Source: Takifugu bimaculatus (lineage: Eukaryota > Chordata > Actinopteri > Tetraodontiformes > Tetraodontidae). Taken from it: 64,000 nucleotides of DNA. How positions within the stretch are numbered: the first letter of the stretch is position 1; each line of letters opens with the position of its first letter. The DNA is taken from NCBI GenBank assembly GCA_004026145.2, contig CP034990.1:2572011-2636010 (forward strand), read 5' to 3'. The position numbers were made by a program, and so were the translations under genes. This document shows positions 44,749-57,571 of the stretch, in pieces. The notes beneath the pieces are model-generated. The model was not told where the DNA came from. It did no database searches and saw only the letters and a list, made by a program, of their open reading frames with translations.

Positions 44749-45224
44749 CAGTGATCCCTCGTTTATCGCGGGAGTTACGTTCCAAAAGTAACACGCGAAA
44801 AGTGAAATCCGCGAAGTAGCAACTTTATTTTTTTAAATTATTTTACAATGCAATACTGAACAGTAGAATGAAACCAAACATCAAAACCTGTTTTAAAGAC
44901 CAGACTTTGTTTAAAACAATAATTTTAATCTAGTAATACAAGGTTGGAAACATTGTCACTCGCGTATTTCCCAGTCCCAGCTGTGCCTCTGCGTCCTGAC
45001 TCCGCGCCGCTGTAGCGTCTGTTTCTACTGAAGGCGCAGGAGTCTTTCTCCGAGAGAAGAACATTGTTATGGGTAGTTGTTGGCGCTCTTTCTTTTTCTG
45101 AGCAAGAAGATTTTTATAAACGGATATGCCACCTTCGATTATATTTGAGAACTGCAATGAACGACTCGCAAAAAAAATCCGCGAAGCCGCGAAAGATGAA
45201 CCGCGATATAGCGAGGGATCACTG
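44749..45224. mobile_element. Tigger-like MITE before gene 15, no Harbinger
   Basis: 476 bp, uninterrupted. Confidence 0.8.
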
Positions 45225-45385
45225 TATAGCCTTTTCTTTTTGGGGGGAATGGATTGGAGGCTGCTCCAACATTGAGGTTTGGACTGTGACAAAGCAAAAT
45301 GGACAATCTGCACCAGAATAAATGTTTCAAGAAAATAAGTTTGAGTGTATTAACTTCAAAAGGCCATTTTCTTGCACCTGCTCTC

Positions 45386-45506
45386 GCTTACGGCCATACC
45401 ACCCTGAGAACGCCCGATCTCGTCCGATCTCGGAAAGCTAAGCAGGGTCGGGCCTGGTTAGTACTTGGTTGGGAGACCGCCTGGGAATACCAGGTGCTGT
45501 AAGCTT
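45386..45506 (+). rRNA. 5S rRNA gene 15, variant with promoter changes (possible pseudogene)
   Basis: 121 nt. One extra A in the run at positions 49-51 shifts box A relative to box C, and position 83 (box C, canonical numbering) is T instead of A (TTGGTTGGGAG). The terminator is present. Transcription by TFIIIA/pol III is likely to be weakened. Confidence 0.85.
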
Positions 45507-47010
45507 TTTGCACTCTTCCACTGGGTCAGCAGAGGCCGCCAGTGTTCCTGATAATTATCCAGCCAGATGTAATTCACTTCTTAAGTACTTCTAACATTGA
45601 GATTTAATGTTGCACTATTGTACATCGTTTGAGATTTAATATTTTAGGAGTGTGTGTGTGCGTGTGTCTGTGTGTGTGTGCGTGCGTGCGTCCGTGCGTG
45701 TGTGTCTGTGTGTCTGTGTGTTTGTGTTTAAATAAAATTGAATTTCCCACTTTGGTCCACACTATTGTCAACATTTCTGTCTTCAAAAAAAAGTCAACTC
45801 AAGGCGGCAGATTCCTGAATTGAAAACAATATCTAAAGAACTCAAGTATCATACTAACAACACTAATATTCCATCTGTCTATCCCCAACTGAATTAACTC
45901 CACACCTATCTCATCAGATTATTTGTAACAGAACTAAGCAGATAACGTAGCATTTCCCTGTTCATATCTGCTACTTGCAATTTAGAATTTGTCAATAAAA
46001 CTATGCCATGACACAAACTACAGTTTAATAGATGGCTGTGCTCCTAAAAAGAGCAGCATTTGTGGCTCATAAACCTCACAGACACTGCTATGCTCTTTAA
46101 ACATTTTTATGATGGTGAATTTTTCAATCAAATATCTTCTCTTTGATAATGCCCAAAGCTGGATTCGAACTCTCCCTCTGGGGTCTTCAGGAGGTTTCAA
46201 TCAGGTTGTCTGTTACAGCAATTGTCAACTGGCCCGCACCGGCCCGGGATCGATTCCCGGCCATGGCACCGATTCCCGGCCATGGCACATTGCTTTTAAG
46301 TTGATTTCATTTATCGGACTTGAATCTTGTTTGATTTTTTTGAAGGCGTTTCACCTCTCATCCAAGAGCCGTTCTAGGCAGATTTGATGATATGACGCTC
46401 ATAGGCTATACAGTGATCCCTCGTTTATCGCGGGAGTTACGTTCCAAAAGTAACACGCGAAAAGTGAAATCCGCGAAGTAGCAACTTTATTTTTTTTAAT
46501 TATTTTACAATGCAATACTGAACAGTAGAATGAAACCAAACATCAAAACCTGTTTTAAAGACCAAACTTTGTTTAAAACAATAATTTTAATCTAGTAATA
46601 CAAGGTTGGAAACATTGTCACTCGCGTATTTCCCAGTCCCAGCTGTGCCTCTGCGTCCTGACTCCGCGCCGCTGTAGCGTCTGTTTCTACTGAAGGCGCA
46701 GGAGTCTTTCTCCGAGAGAAGAACATTGGGCCTGATTCACCAATATGTTCTTACGAATCTTCTTAGATTCTTTCTTAAGTTGTCCTTAAGAAGTTTTTTA
46801 AGAAAACCCTACGTCGGATTCATCAACGCGTTCGTAAGCCCCAGAATTGTTCGCAGCTGTGTTCTTAGATTGATGAATGCCATCTGTTCGTAAGTTGAAA
46901 GCGCGTGCCAGGTGAGTCTAATTAACATACGATTAGCATAGGTCACCGCCCACTAATGCCCATAAAAGGAACTGCAGCAGGACCCTGTAGACGGAGCAAA
47001 AAGCAGCAAA

Positions 47011-47190
47011 ATGCCCAAAGCGAAATGCCCAAAGCTTGCCTCTCCACGCCTGATTTCTGACGCCGTGTTGAACAATCAAGAAAGGATGGCTAACACGCTT
47101 GATAAAATTGCCTCAACCCTGATGACTATAGCCAACACGCTTAAAGAAATCAACGAGAATGTAAAAAAAGAAGAATGTAAAAAAAAATAA
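47011..47190 (+). pseudogene. Harbinger short ORF, copy in H3
   Basis: 59 codons, unchanged. Confidence 0.4.
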
Positions 47191-47234
47191 ACGTGTAAAA
47201 GCTGTGCTCGGATTGTGACAATAATGCATTTTAT

Positions 47235-47490
47235 TCACAAACGGGCAATTAATCGCGCTCGAACGTGAACCGCGTGCCTGCAGTCTGGCCCCATCATTGC
47301 GTCAGGACGCACATCCTCACGGGGTTGTGGCTCTGTGTCCAAACACATCCAGCGCCCCTTTAACATGCCGATGGTGCGTTCAATGGTGGAGCGACTGCGC
47401 GCATGCATCTGATTGAATAAAACTCCTGTGGAGTCTGAGGGTTGGTCAGTGGTGTCAACAACCAGGGAGCCAGGGCATATCCTCGATCCC
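47235..47490 (-). pseudogene. Harbinger transposase remnant, copy in H3
   Basis: Same frameshift and end points as H2. Confidence 0.7.
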
Positions 47491-48213
47491 CTAATAAAAT
47501 AAATCAAGATAAAATCAAATAAAAAGACAGTTTTGGCATGGTTTCCAATTTGGTTGATTAATGTTAAGTCATTGGCACATTTACGTAATTTTAAAATTCT
47601 CCGTAAATCACCAAAAATAGGAAATATGCAAATAAATAAATAAATATGACAGAATTATCATTGTAATATTGAATTTTATTGAACTGCACAAGAGAAGAAA
47701 ACACAACCATGCCAACATGTCGGCACTGAAATGTGCGCAAGAGTACTCCTGAGTGTTCGTAGGATTTGTTCTTACCTACGAATAAATCCAGGATAAGAAG
47801 AAATTGGTGAATGCCACAATCTTCATCAACTGTTCGTAAGTGGGACTTAAGAACAAATTTGTTCGTAAGAACGCTTCGTGAATCTGGCCCATTGTTATGG
47901 GTAGTTGTTGGCGCTCTTTCTTTTTCTGAGCAAGAAGATTTTTATAAACGGATATGCCACCTTCGATTATATTTGAGAACTGCAATGAACGACTCGCAAA
48001 AAAAATCCGCGAAGCCGCGAAAGATGAACCGCGATATAGCGAGGGATCACTGTATAGCCTTTTCTTTTTGGGGGGAATGGATTGGAGGCTGCTCCAACAT
48101 TGAGGTTTGGACTGTGACAAAGCAAAATGGACAATCTCCAGCAGAATAAATGTTTCAAGAAAATAAGTTTGAGTGTATTAACTTCAAAAGGCCATTTTCT
48201 TGCACCTGCTCTC

Positions 48214-48333
48214 GCTTACGGCCATACCACCCTGAGAACGCCCGATCTCGTCCGATCTCGGAAGCTAAGCAGGGTCGGGCCTGGTTAGTACTTGGATGGG
48301 AGACCGCCTGGGAATACCAGGTGCTGTAAGCTT
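48214..48333 (+). rRNA. 5S rRNA gene 16 (type II), after Harbinger spacer
   Basis: 120 nt, canonical; 4489 bp after gene 14. Confidence 0.95.
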
Positions 48334-49236
48334 TTTGCACTCTTCCACTGGGTCAGCAGAGGCCGCCAGTGTTCCTGATAATTATCCAGCCAGATGTAAT
48401 TCACTTCTTAAGTACTTCTAACATTGAGATTTAATGTTGCACTATTGTACATCGTTTGAGATTTAATATTTTAGGAGTGTGTGTGTGCGTGTGTCTGTGT
48501 GTGTGTGCGTGCGTGCGTCCGTGCGTGTGTGTCTGTGTGTCTGTGTGTTTGTGTTTAAATAAAATTGAATTTCCCACTTTGGTCCACACTATTGTCAACA
48601 TTTCTGTCTTCAAAAAAAAGCCAACTCAAGGCGGCAGATTCCTGAATTGAAAACAATATCTAAAGAACTCAAGTATCATACTAACAACACTAATATTCCA
48701 TCTGTCTATCCCCAACTGAATTAACTCCACACCTATCTCATCAGATTATTTGTAACAGAATAAGCAGATAACGTAGCATTTCCCTGTTCATATCTGCTAC
48801 TTGCAATTTAGAATTTGTCAATAAAACTATGCTATGACACAAACTACAGTTTAATAGATGGCTGTGCTCCTAAAAAGAGCAGCATTTCAGGCTCATAAAC
48901 CTCACAGACACTGCTATGCTCTTTAAACATTTTTATGATGGTGAATTTTTCAATCAAATATCTTCTCTTTGATAATGCCCAAAGCTGGATTCGAACTCTC
49001 CCTCTGGGGTCTTCAGGAGGTTTCAATCAGGTTGTCTGTTACAGCAATTGTCAACTGGCCCGCACCGGCCCGGGATCGATTCCCGGCCATGGCACCGATT
49101 CCCAGCCATGGCACATTGCTTTTAAGTTGATTTCATTTATCGGACTTGAATCTTGTTTGATTTTTTTGAAGGCGTTTCACCTCTCATCCAAGAGCCGTTC
49201 TAGGCAGATTTGATGATATGACGCTCATAGGCTATA

Positions 49237-49712
49237 CAGTGATCCCTCGTTTATCGCGGGAGTTACGTTCCAAAAGTAACACGCGAAAAGTGAAATCCGC
49301 GAAGTAGCAACTTTATTTTTTTAAATTATTTTACAATGCAATACTGAACAGTAGAATGAAACCAAACATCAAAACCTGTTTTAAAGACCAGACTTTGTTT
49401 AAAACAATAATTTTAATCTAGTAATACAAGGTTGGAAACATTGTCACTCGCGTATTTCCCAGTCCCAGCTGTGCCTCTGCGTCCTGACTCCGCGCCGCTG
49501 TAGCGTCTGTTTCTACTGAAGGCGCAGGAGTCTTTCTCCGAGAGAAGAACATTGTTATGGGTAGTTGTTGGCGCTCTTTCTTTTTCTGAGCAAGAAGATT
49601 TTTATAAACGGATATGCCACCTTCGATTATATTTGAGAACTGCAATGAACGACTCGCAAAAAAAATCCGCGAAGCCGCGAAAGATGAACCGCGATATAGC
49701 GAGGGATCACTG
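49237..49712. mobile_element. Tigger-like MITE before gene 17, no Harbinger
   Basis: 476 bp, uninterrupted. Confidence 0.8.
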
Positions 49713-49873
49713 TATAGCCTTTTCTTTTTGGGGGGAATGGATTGGAGGCTGCTCCAACATTGAGGTTTGGACTGTGACAAAGCAAAATGGACAATCTGCA
49801 CCAGAATAAATGTTTCAAGAAAATAAGTTTGAGTGTATTAACTTCAAAAGGCCATTTTCTTGCACCTGCTCTC

Positions 49874-49994
49874 GCTTACGGCCATACCACCCTGAGAACG
49901 CCCGATCTCGTCCGATCTCGGAAGCTAAGCAGGGTCGGGCCTGGTTAGTACTTGGATGGGAGACCTGCCTGGGAATACCAGGTGCTGTAAGCTT
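49874..49994 (+). rRNA. 5S rRNA gene 17, variant with box C insertion (possible pseudogene)
   Basis: 121 nt. An extra T after position 92 (GAGACCTGCCTGG for GAGACCGCCTGG) falls inside box C, the main TFIIIA contact. Box A is canonical. Confidence 0.85.
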
Positions 49995-51498
49995 TTTGCA
50001 CTCTTCCACTGGGTCAGCAGAGGCCGCCAGTGTTCCTGATAATTATCCAGCCAGATGTAATTCACTTCTTAAGTACTTCTAACATTGAGATTTAATGTTG
50101 CACTATTGTACATCGTTTGAGATTTAATATTTTAGGAGTGTGTGTGTGCGTGTGTCTGTGTGTGTGTGCGTGCGTGCGTCCGTGCGTGTGTGTCTGTGTG
50201 TCTGTGTGTTTGTGTTTAAATAAAATTGAATTTCCCACTTTGGTCCACACTATTGTCAACATTTCTGTCTTCAAAAAAAAAGTCAACTCAAGGCGGCAGA
50301 TTCCTGAATTGAAAACAATATCTAAAGAACTCAAGTATCATACTAACAACACTAATATTCCATCTGTCTATCCCCAACTGAATTAACTCCACACCTATCT
50401 CATCAGATTATTTGTAACAGAATAAGCAGATAACGTAGCATTTCCCTGTTCATATCTGCTACTTGCAATTTAGAATTTGTCAATAAAACTATGCCATGAC
50501 ACAAACTACAGTTTAATAGATGGCTGTGCTCCTAAAAAGAGCAGCATTTGTGGCTCATAAACCTCACAGACACTGCTATGCTCTTTAAACATTTTTATGA
50601 TGGTGAATTTTTCAATCAAATATCTTCTCTTTGATAATGCCCAAAGCTGGATTCGAACTCTCCCTCTGGGGTCTTCAGGAGGTTTCAATCAGGTTGTCTG
50701 TTACAGCAATTGTCAACTGGCCCGCACCGGCCCGGGATCGATTCCCGGCCATGGCACCGATTCCCGGCCATGGCACATTGCTTTTAAGTTGATTTCATTT
50801 ATCGGACTTGAATCTTGTTTGATTTTTTTGAAGGCGTTTCACCTCTCATCCAAGAGCCGTTCTAGGCAGATTTGATGATATGACGCTCATAGGCTATACA
50901 GTGATCCCTCGTTTATCGCGGGAGTTACGTTCCAAAAGTAACACGCGAAAAGTGAAATCCGCGAAGTAGCAACTTTATTTTTTTTAATTATTTTACAATG
51001 CAATACTGAACAGTAGAATGAAACCAAACATCAAAACCTGTTTTAAAGACCAAACTTTGTTTAAAACAATAATTTTAATCTAGTAATACAAGGTTGGAAA
51101 CATTGTCACTCGCGTATTTCCCAGTCCCAGCTGTGCCTCTGCGTCCTGACTCCGCGCCGCTGTAGCGTCTGTTTCTACTGAAGGCGCAGGAGTCTTTCTC
51201 CGAGAGAAGAACATTGGGCCTGATTCACCAATATGTTCTTACGAATCTTCTTAGATTCTTTCTTAAGTTGTCCTTAAGAAGTTTTTTAAGAAAACCCTAC
51301 GTCGGATTCATCAACGCGTTCGTAAGCCCCAGAATTGTTCGCAGCTGTGTTCTTAGATTGATGAATGCCATCTGTTCGTAAGTTGAAAGCGCGTGCCAGG
51401 TGAGTCTAATTAACATACGATTAGCATAGGTCACCGCCCACTAATGCCCATAAAAGGAACTGCAGCAGGACCCTGTAGACGGAGCAAAAAGCAGCAAA

Positions 51499-51678
51499 AT
51501 GCCCAAAGCGAAATGCCCAAAGCTTGCCTCTCCACGCCTGATTTCTGACGCCGTGTTGAACAATCAAGAAAGGATGGCTAACACGCTTGATAAAATTGCC
51601 TCAACCCTGATGACTATAGCCAACACGCTTAAAGAAATCAACGAGAATGTAAAAAAAGAAGAATGTAAAAAAAAATAA
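51499..51678 (+). pseudogene. Harbinger short ORF, copy in H4
   Basis: 59 codons, unchanged. Confidence 0.4.
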
Positions 51679-51722
51679 ACGTGTAAAAGCTGTGCTCGGA
51701 TTGTGACAATAATGCATTTTAT

Positions 51723-51978
51723 TCACAAACGGGCAATTAATCGCGCTCGAACGTGAACCGCGTGCCTGCAGTCTGGCCCCATCATTGCGTCAGGACGCAC
51801 ATCCTCACGGGGTTGTGGCTCTGTGTCCAAACACATCCAGCGCCCCTTTAACATGCCGATGGTGCGTTCAATGGTGGAGCGACTGCGCGCATGCATCTGA
51901 TTGAATAAAACTCCTGTGGAGTCTGAGGGTTGGTCAGTGGTGTCAACAACCAGGGAGCCAGGGCATATCCTCGATCCC
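51723..51978 (-). pseudogene. Harbinger transposase remnant, copy in H4
   Basis: Same frameshift and end points as H2. Confidence 0.7.
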
Positions 51979-52701
51979 CTAATAAAATAAATCAAGATAA
52001 AATCAAATAAAAAGACAGTTTTGGCATGGTTTCCAATTTGGTTGATTAATGTTAAGTCATTGGCACATTTACGTAATTTTAAAATTCTCCGTAAATCACC
52101 AAAAATAGGAAATATGCAAATAAATAAATAAATATGACAGAATTATCATTGTAATATTGAATTTTATTGAACTGCACAAGAGAAGAAAACACAACCATGC
52201 CAACATGTCGGCACTGAAATGTGCGCAAGAGTACTCCTGAGTGTTCGTAGGATTTGTTCTTACCTACGAATAAATCCAGGATAAGAAGAAATTGGTGAAT
52301 GCCACAATCTTCATCAACTGTTCGTAAGTGGGACTTAAGAACAAATTTGTTCGTAAGAACGCTTCGTGAATCTGGCCCATTGTTATGGGTAGTTGTTGGC
52401 GCTCTTTCTTTTTCTGAGCAAGAAGATTTTTATAAACGGATATGCCACCTTCGATTATATTTGAGAACTGCAATGAACGACTCGCAAAAAAAATCCGCGA
52501 AGCCGCGAAAGATGAACCGCGATATAGCGAGGGATCACTGTATAGCCTTTTCTTTTTGGGGGGAATGGATTGGAGGCTGCTCCAACATTGAGGTTTGGAC
52601 TGTGACAAAGCAAAATGGACAATCTCCAGCAGAATAAATGTTTCAAGAAAATAAGTTTGAGTGTATTAACTTCAAAAGGCCATTTTCTTGCACCTGCTCT
52701 C

Positions 52702-52821
52702 GCTTACGGCCATACCACCCTGAGAACGCCCGATCTCGTCCGATCTCGGAAGCTAAGCAGGGTCGGGCCTGGTTAGTACTTGGATGGGAGACCGCCTGGG
52801 AATACCAGGTGCTGTAAGCTT
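52702..52821 (+). rRNA. 5S rRNA gene 18 (type II), after Harbinger spacer
   Basis: 120 nt, canonical; 4488 bp after gene 16. Confidence 0.95.
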
Positions 52822-53724
52822 TTTGCACTCTTCCACTGGGTCAGCAGAGGCCGCCAGTGTTCCTGATAATTATCCAGCCAGATGTAATTCACTTCTTAAG
52901 TACTTCTAACATTGAGATTTAATGTTGCACTATTGTACATCGTTTGAGATTTAATATTTTAGGAGTGTGTGTGTGCGTGTGTCTGTGTGTGTGTGCGTGC
53001 GTGCGTCCGTGCGTGTGTGTCTGTGTGTCTGTGTGTTTGTGTTTAAATAAAATTGAATTTCCCACTTTGGTCCACACTATTGTCAACATTTCTGTCTTCA
53101 AAAAAAAGCCAACTCAAGGCGGCAGATTCCTGAATTGAAAACAATATCTAAAGAACTCAAGTATCATACTAACAACACTAATATTCCATCTGTCTATCCC
53201 CAACTGAATTAACTCCACACCTATCTCATCAGATTATTTGTAACAGAATAAGCAGATAACGTAGCATTTCCCTGTTCATATCTGCTACTTGCAATTTAGA
53301 ATTTGTCAATAAAACTATGCTATGACACAAACTACAGTTTAATAGATGGCTGTGCTCCTAAAAAGAGCAGCATTTCAGGCTCATAAACCTCACAGACACT
53401 GCTATGCTCTTTAAACATTTTTATGATGGTGAATTTTTCAATCAAATATCTTCTCTTTGATAATGCCCAAAGCTGGATTCGAACTCTCCCTCTGGGGTCT
53501 TCAGGAGGTTTCAATCAGGTTGTCTGTTACAGCAATTGTCAACTGGCCCGCACCGGCCCGGGATCGATTCCCGGCCATGGCACCGATTCCCAGCCATGGC
53601 ACATTGCTTTTAAGTTGATTTCATTTATCGGACTTGAATCTTGTTTGATTTTTTTGAAGGCGTTTCACCTCTCATCCAAGAGCCGTTCTAGGCAGATTTG
53701 ATGATATGACGCTCATAGGCTATA

Positions 53725-54200
53725 CAGTGATCCCTCGTTTATCGCGGGAGTTACGTTCCAAAAGTAACACGCGAAAAGTGAAATCCGCGAAGTAGCAACT
53801 TTATTTTTTTAAATTATTTTACAATGCAATACTGAACAGTAGAATGAAACCAAACATCAAAACCTGTTTTAAAGACCAGACTTTGTTTAAAACAATAATT
53901 TTAATCTAGTAATACAAGGTTGGAAACATTGTCACTCGCGTATTTCCCAGTCCCAGCTGTGCCTCTGCGTCCTGACTCCGCGCCGCTGTAGCGTCTGTTT
54001 CTACTGAAGGCGCAGGAGTCTTTCTCCGAGAGAAGAACATTGTTATGGGTAGTTGTTGGCGCTCTTTCTTTTTCTGAGCAAGAAGATTTTTATAAACGGA
54101 TATGCCACCTTCGATTATATTTGAGAACTGCAATGAACGACTCGCAAAAAAAATCCGCGAAGCCGCGAAAGATGAACCGCGATATAGCGAGGGATCACTG
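53725..54200. mobile_element. Tigger-like MITE before gene 19, no Harbinger
   Basis: 476 bp, uninterrupted. Confidence 0.8.
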
Positions 54201-54361
54201 TATAGCCTTTTCTTTTTGGGGGGAATGGATTGGAGGCTGCTCCAACATTGAGGTTTGGACTGTGACAAAGCAAAATGGACAATCTGCACCAGAATAAATG
54301 TTTCAAGAAAATAAGTTTGAGTGTATTAACTTCAAAAGGCCATTTTCTTGCACCTGCTCTC

Positions 54362-54482
54362 GCTTACGGCCATACCACCCTGAGAACGCCCGATCTCGTC
54401 CGATCTCGGAAACTAAGCAGGGTCGGGCCTGGTTAGTACTTGGTTGGGAGACCTGCCTGGGAATACCAGGTGCTGTAAGCTT
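54362..54482 (+). rRNA. 5S rRNA gene 19, most altered variant (probable pseudogene)
   Basis: 121 nt. It combines A51 (as in type I genes), T83 (as in gene 15) and the extra T in box C (as in gene 17). Position 103 is the canonical A, so it is not a type I gene. Both promoter boxes are affected. Confidence 0.85.
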
Positions 54483-55986
54483 TTTGCACTCTTCCACTGG
54501 GTCAGCAGAGGCCGCCAGTGTTCCTGATAATTATCCAGCCAGATGTAATTCACTTCTTAAGTACTTCTAACATTGAGATTTAATGTTGCACTATTGTACA
54601 TCGTTTGAGATTTAATATTTTAGGAGTGTGTGTGTGCGTGTGTCTGTGTGTGTGTGCGTGCGTGCGTCCGTGCGTGTGTGTCTGTGTGTCTGTGTGTTTG
54701 TGTTTAAATAAAATTGAATTTCCCACTTTGGTCCACACTATTGTCAACATTTCTGTCTTCAAAAAAAAAGTCAACTCAAGGCGGCAGATTCCTGAATTGA
54801 AAACAATATCTAAAGAACTCAAGTATCATACTAACAACACTAATATTCCATCTGTCTATCCCCAACTGAATTAACTCCACACCTATCTCATCAGATTATT
54901 TGTAACAGAATAAGCAGATAACGTAGCATTTCCCTGTTCATATCTGCTACTTGCAATTTAGAATTTGTCAATAAAACTATGCCATGACACAAACTACAGT
55001 TTAATAGATGGCTGTGCTCCTAAAAAGAGCAGCATTTGTGGCTCATAAACCTCACAGACACTGCTATGCTCTTTAAACATTTTTATGATGGTGAATTTTT
55101 CAATCAAATATCTTCTCTTTGATAATGCCCAAAGCTGGATTCGAACTCTCCCTCTGGGGTCTTCAGGAGGTTTCAATCAGGTTGTCTGTTACAGCAATTG
55201 TCAACTGGCCCGCACCGGCCCGGGATCGATTCCCGGCCATGGCACCGATTCCCGGCCATGGCACATTGCTTTTAAGTTGATTTCATTTATCGGACTTGAA
55301 TCTTGTTTGATTTTTTTGAAGGCGTTTCACCTCTCATCCAAGAGCCGTTCTAGGCAGATTTGATGATATGACGCTCATAGGCTATACAGTGATCCCTCGT
55401 TTATCGCGGGAGTTACGTTCCAAAAGTAACACGCGAAAAGTGAAATCCGCGAAGTAGCAACTTTATTTTTTTTAATTATTTTACAATGCAATACTGAACA
55501 GTAGAATGAAACCAAACATCAAAACCTGTTTTAAAGACCAAACTTTGTTTAAAACAATAATTTTAATCTAGTAATACAAGGTTGGAAACATTGTCACTCG
55601 CGTATTTCCCAGTCCCAGCTGTGCCTCTGCGTCCTGACTCCGCGCCGCTGTAGCGTCTGTTTCTACTGAAGGCGCAGGAGTCTTTCTCCGAGAGAAGAAC
55701 ATTGGGCCTGATTCACCAATATGTTCTTACGAATCTTCTTAGATTCTTTCTTAAGTTGTCCTTAAGAAGTTTTTTAAGAAAACCCTACGTCGGATTCATC
55801 AACGCGTTCGTAAGCCCCAGAATTGTTCGCAGCTGTGTTCTTAGATTGATGAATGCCATCTGTTCGTAAGTTGAAAGCGCGTGCCAGGTGAGTCTAATTA
55901 ACATACGATTAGCATAGGTCACCGCCCACTAATGCCCATAAAAGGAACTGCAGCAGGACCCTGTAGACGGAGCAAAAAGCAGCAAA

Positions 55987-56166
55987 ATGCCCAAAGCGAA
56001 ATGCCCAAAGCTTGCCTCTCCACGCCTGATTTCTGACGCCGTGTTGAACAATCAAGAAAGGATGGCTAACACGCTTGATAAAATTGCCTCAACCCTGATG
56101 ACTATAGCCAACACGCTTAAAGAAATCAACGAGAATGTAAAAAAAGAAGAATGTAAAAAAAAATAA
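55987..56166 (+). pseudogene. Harbinger short ORF, copy in H5
   Basis: 59 codons, unchanged. Confidence 0.4.
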
Positions 56167-56210
56167 ACGTGTAAAAGCTGTGCTCGGATTGTGACAATAA
56201 TGCATTTTAT

Positions 56211-56466
56211 TCACAAACGGGCAATTAATCGCGCTCGAACGTGAACCGCGTGCCTGCAGTCTGGCCCCATCATTGCGTCAGGACGCACATCCTCACGGGG
56301 TTGTGGCTCTGTGTCCAAACACATCCAGCGCCCCTTTAACATGCCGATGGTGCGTTCAATGGTGGAGCGACTGCGCGCATGCATCTGATTGAATAAAACT
56401 CCTGTGGAGTCTGAGGGTTGGTCAGTGGTGTCAACAACCAGGGAGCCAGGGCATATCCTCGATCCC
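56211..56466 (-). pseudogene. Harbinger transposase remnant, copy in H5
   Basis: Same frameshift and end points as H2. Confidence 0.7.
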
Positions 56467-56597
56467 CTAATAAAATAAATCAAGATAAAATCAAATAAAA
56501 AGACAGTTTTGGCATGGTTTCCAATTTGGTTGATTAATGTTAAGTCATTGGCACATTTACGTAATTTTAAAATTCTCCGTAAATCACCAAAAATAGG

Positions 56598-56601
56598 AAA
56601 T
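56598..56601. repeat. Target-site duplication of the Gmr1-like element, left copy (AAAT)
   Basis: AAAT before the 5' LTR is repeated at 62660-62663. The uninterrupted Harbinger copies have a single AAAT at this place (e.g. 52110-52113). Confidence 0.85.
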
Positions 56602-56938
56602 TGTGATGGCCCTGGCCAACATTAGGGCACGGTGGTTTCTCCCTGTGGGTGGTGGTGTGTTCTGGTTGTGTTTCAGCAGGTTTGGCTCCCTCTGCTGAAG
56701 GTGCTGGGCGTGGAGATGGTGTGGCTCCCTGATTGGCCGGCACCTCAAGGGAAGGGCTTAAAGGAAGCTCTGAACTTCCTGCTCGTGGGCTCCCCGGGTT
56801 GCAGCCGTGACCTGCCACATGGCCTTTTCATTGTTTTGTTTGTTAACTAGAATAAAACCTCTCTGAAAATGCAAGGTGCTGCTTGGACTTCCCCTTTACT
56901 TACGTACTTGTTGTGATCCTCACGAGCTGATCATAACA
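56602..56938 (+). repeat. 5' LTR of the Gmr1-like element
   Basis: Starts TGTGATGG, ends CATAACA. Polyadenylation signal AATAAA at 56851-56856. Confidence 0.93.
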
Positions 56939-56940
56939 AA

Positions 56941-56958
56941 TGGGGGCTCGTCCGGGAT
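56941..56958 (+). promoter_or_regulatory. tRNA-Pro primer-binding site
   Basis: TGGGGGCTCGTCCGGGAT, two bases after the LTR, is the exact complement of the 18 3'-terminal bases of tRNA-Pro including CCA, the same site used by gammaretroviruses of the murine leukaemia type. Confidence 0.9.
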
Positions 56959-57571
56959 CCCAAATGTTTGGGGAACAAATGTTTGGTTAACAAATGGAGA
57001 CTCCTCGTATCTTGCTGGTTTGTTTGGTTGTTTTTTTTTTGTTTTTTTCTTGAGGCAGGTCTGCAGTATCTAATCTAGTTATTGCTTCAAGATTACGACT
57101 GGTTAATTTAATTAAAGGATGCATGTGCTCGTACAGGTGTACCTGTAGAGGAACTGCGTGGACAATATAACTGTTACTGGAGCATATCAGTCATTTATTC
57201 CCCAGTTAGGCGGTAGCAGCAGCCCTTATAAGGAGGATTGTTGAGTTTGTTGTTTTCAGGGTTTTTTATTTTTGGATGTTGTCCGTGCGGTTTAAAGCAG
57301 TTGTCTTGGGGGTGCCTTCCGTAGCTTTGGCTGAAGACAGTGTGTCTTCCCCATGGCAAGCGGGCTTTAGGTGCGTAAATACCCACCGCCAGTACACATT
57401 CGAAGACTAGGGTTGAGTTAATCAGGTTTGGGTTAGGCAGTTCAGGGGGGAAAGCTCCAGTCAAGTTAAGTTTGCTCTATGGTTGTGCACTGTGTGAGCG
57501 GCATCTTGGTTTTGTCTCCGGTAATGTTTTAGACAATTTTGGTAGGTGGTTGGCTACTTCGTGTGTACAGT
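56959..57571 (+). other. Untranslated leader of the Gmr1-like element
   Basis: About 610 bp without a credible frame, presumably carrying packaging and dimerisation signals. A T-rich run is at about 57030-57050. Confidence 0.6.

Larger units (their letters stand above)
46728..47890. mobile_element. Harbinger-derived element H3, full length
   Basis: 1163 bp, ATT flanks, same ends and content as H2. Confidence 0.8.
46411..48052. mobile_element. Tigger-like MITE before gene 16, interrupted by Harbinger element
   Basis: Left part 46411-46727, right part 47891-48052. Confidence 0.8.
51216..52378. mobile_element. Harbinger-derived element H4, full length
   Basis: 1163 bp, ATT flanks. Confidence 0.8.
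50899..52540. mobile_element. Tigger-like MITE before gene 18, interrupted by Harbinger element
   Basis: Left part 50899-51215, right part 52379-52540. Confidence 0.8.

Noticed and set aside
57539..57571. Upstream TTG start for the Gmr1-like polyprotein
   Set aside because: Non-ATG start is not expected in this setting; the ATG at 57572 follows 33 bases later.
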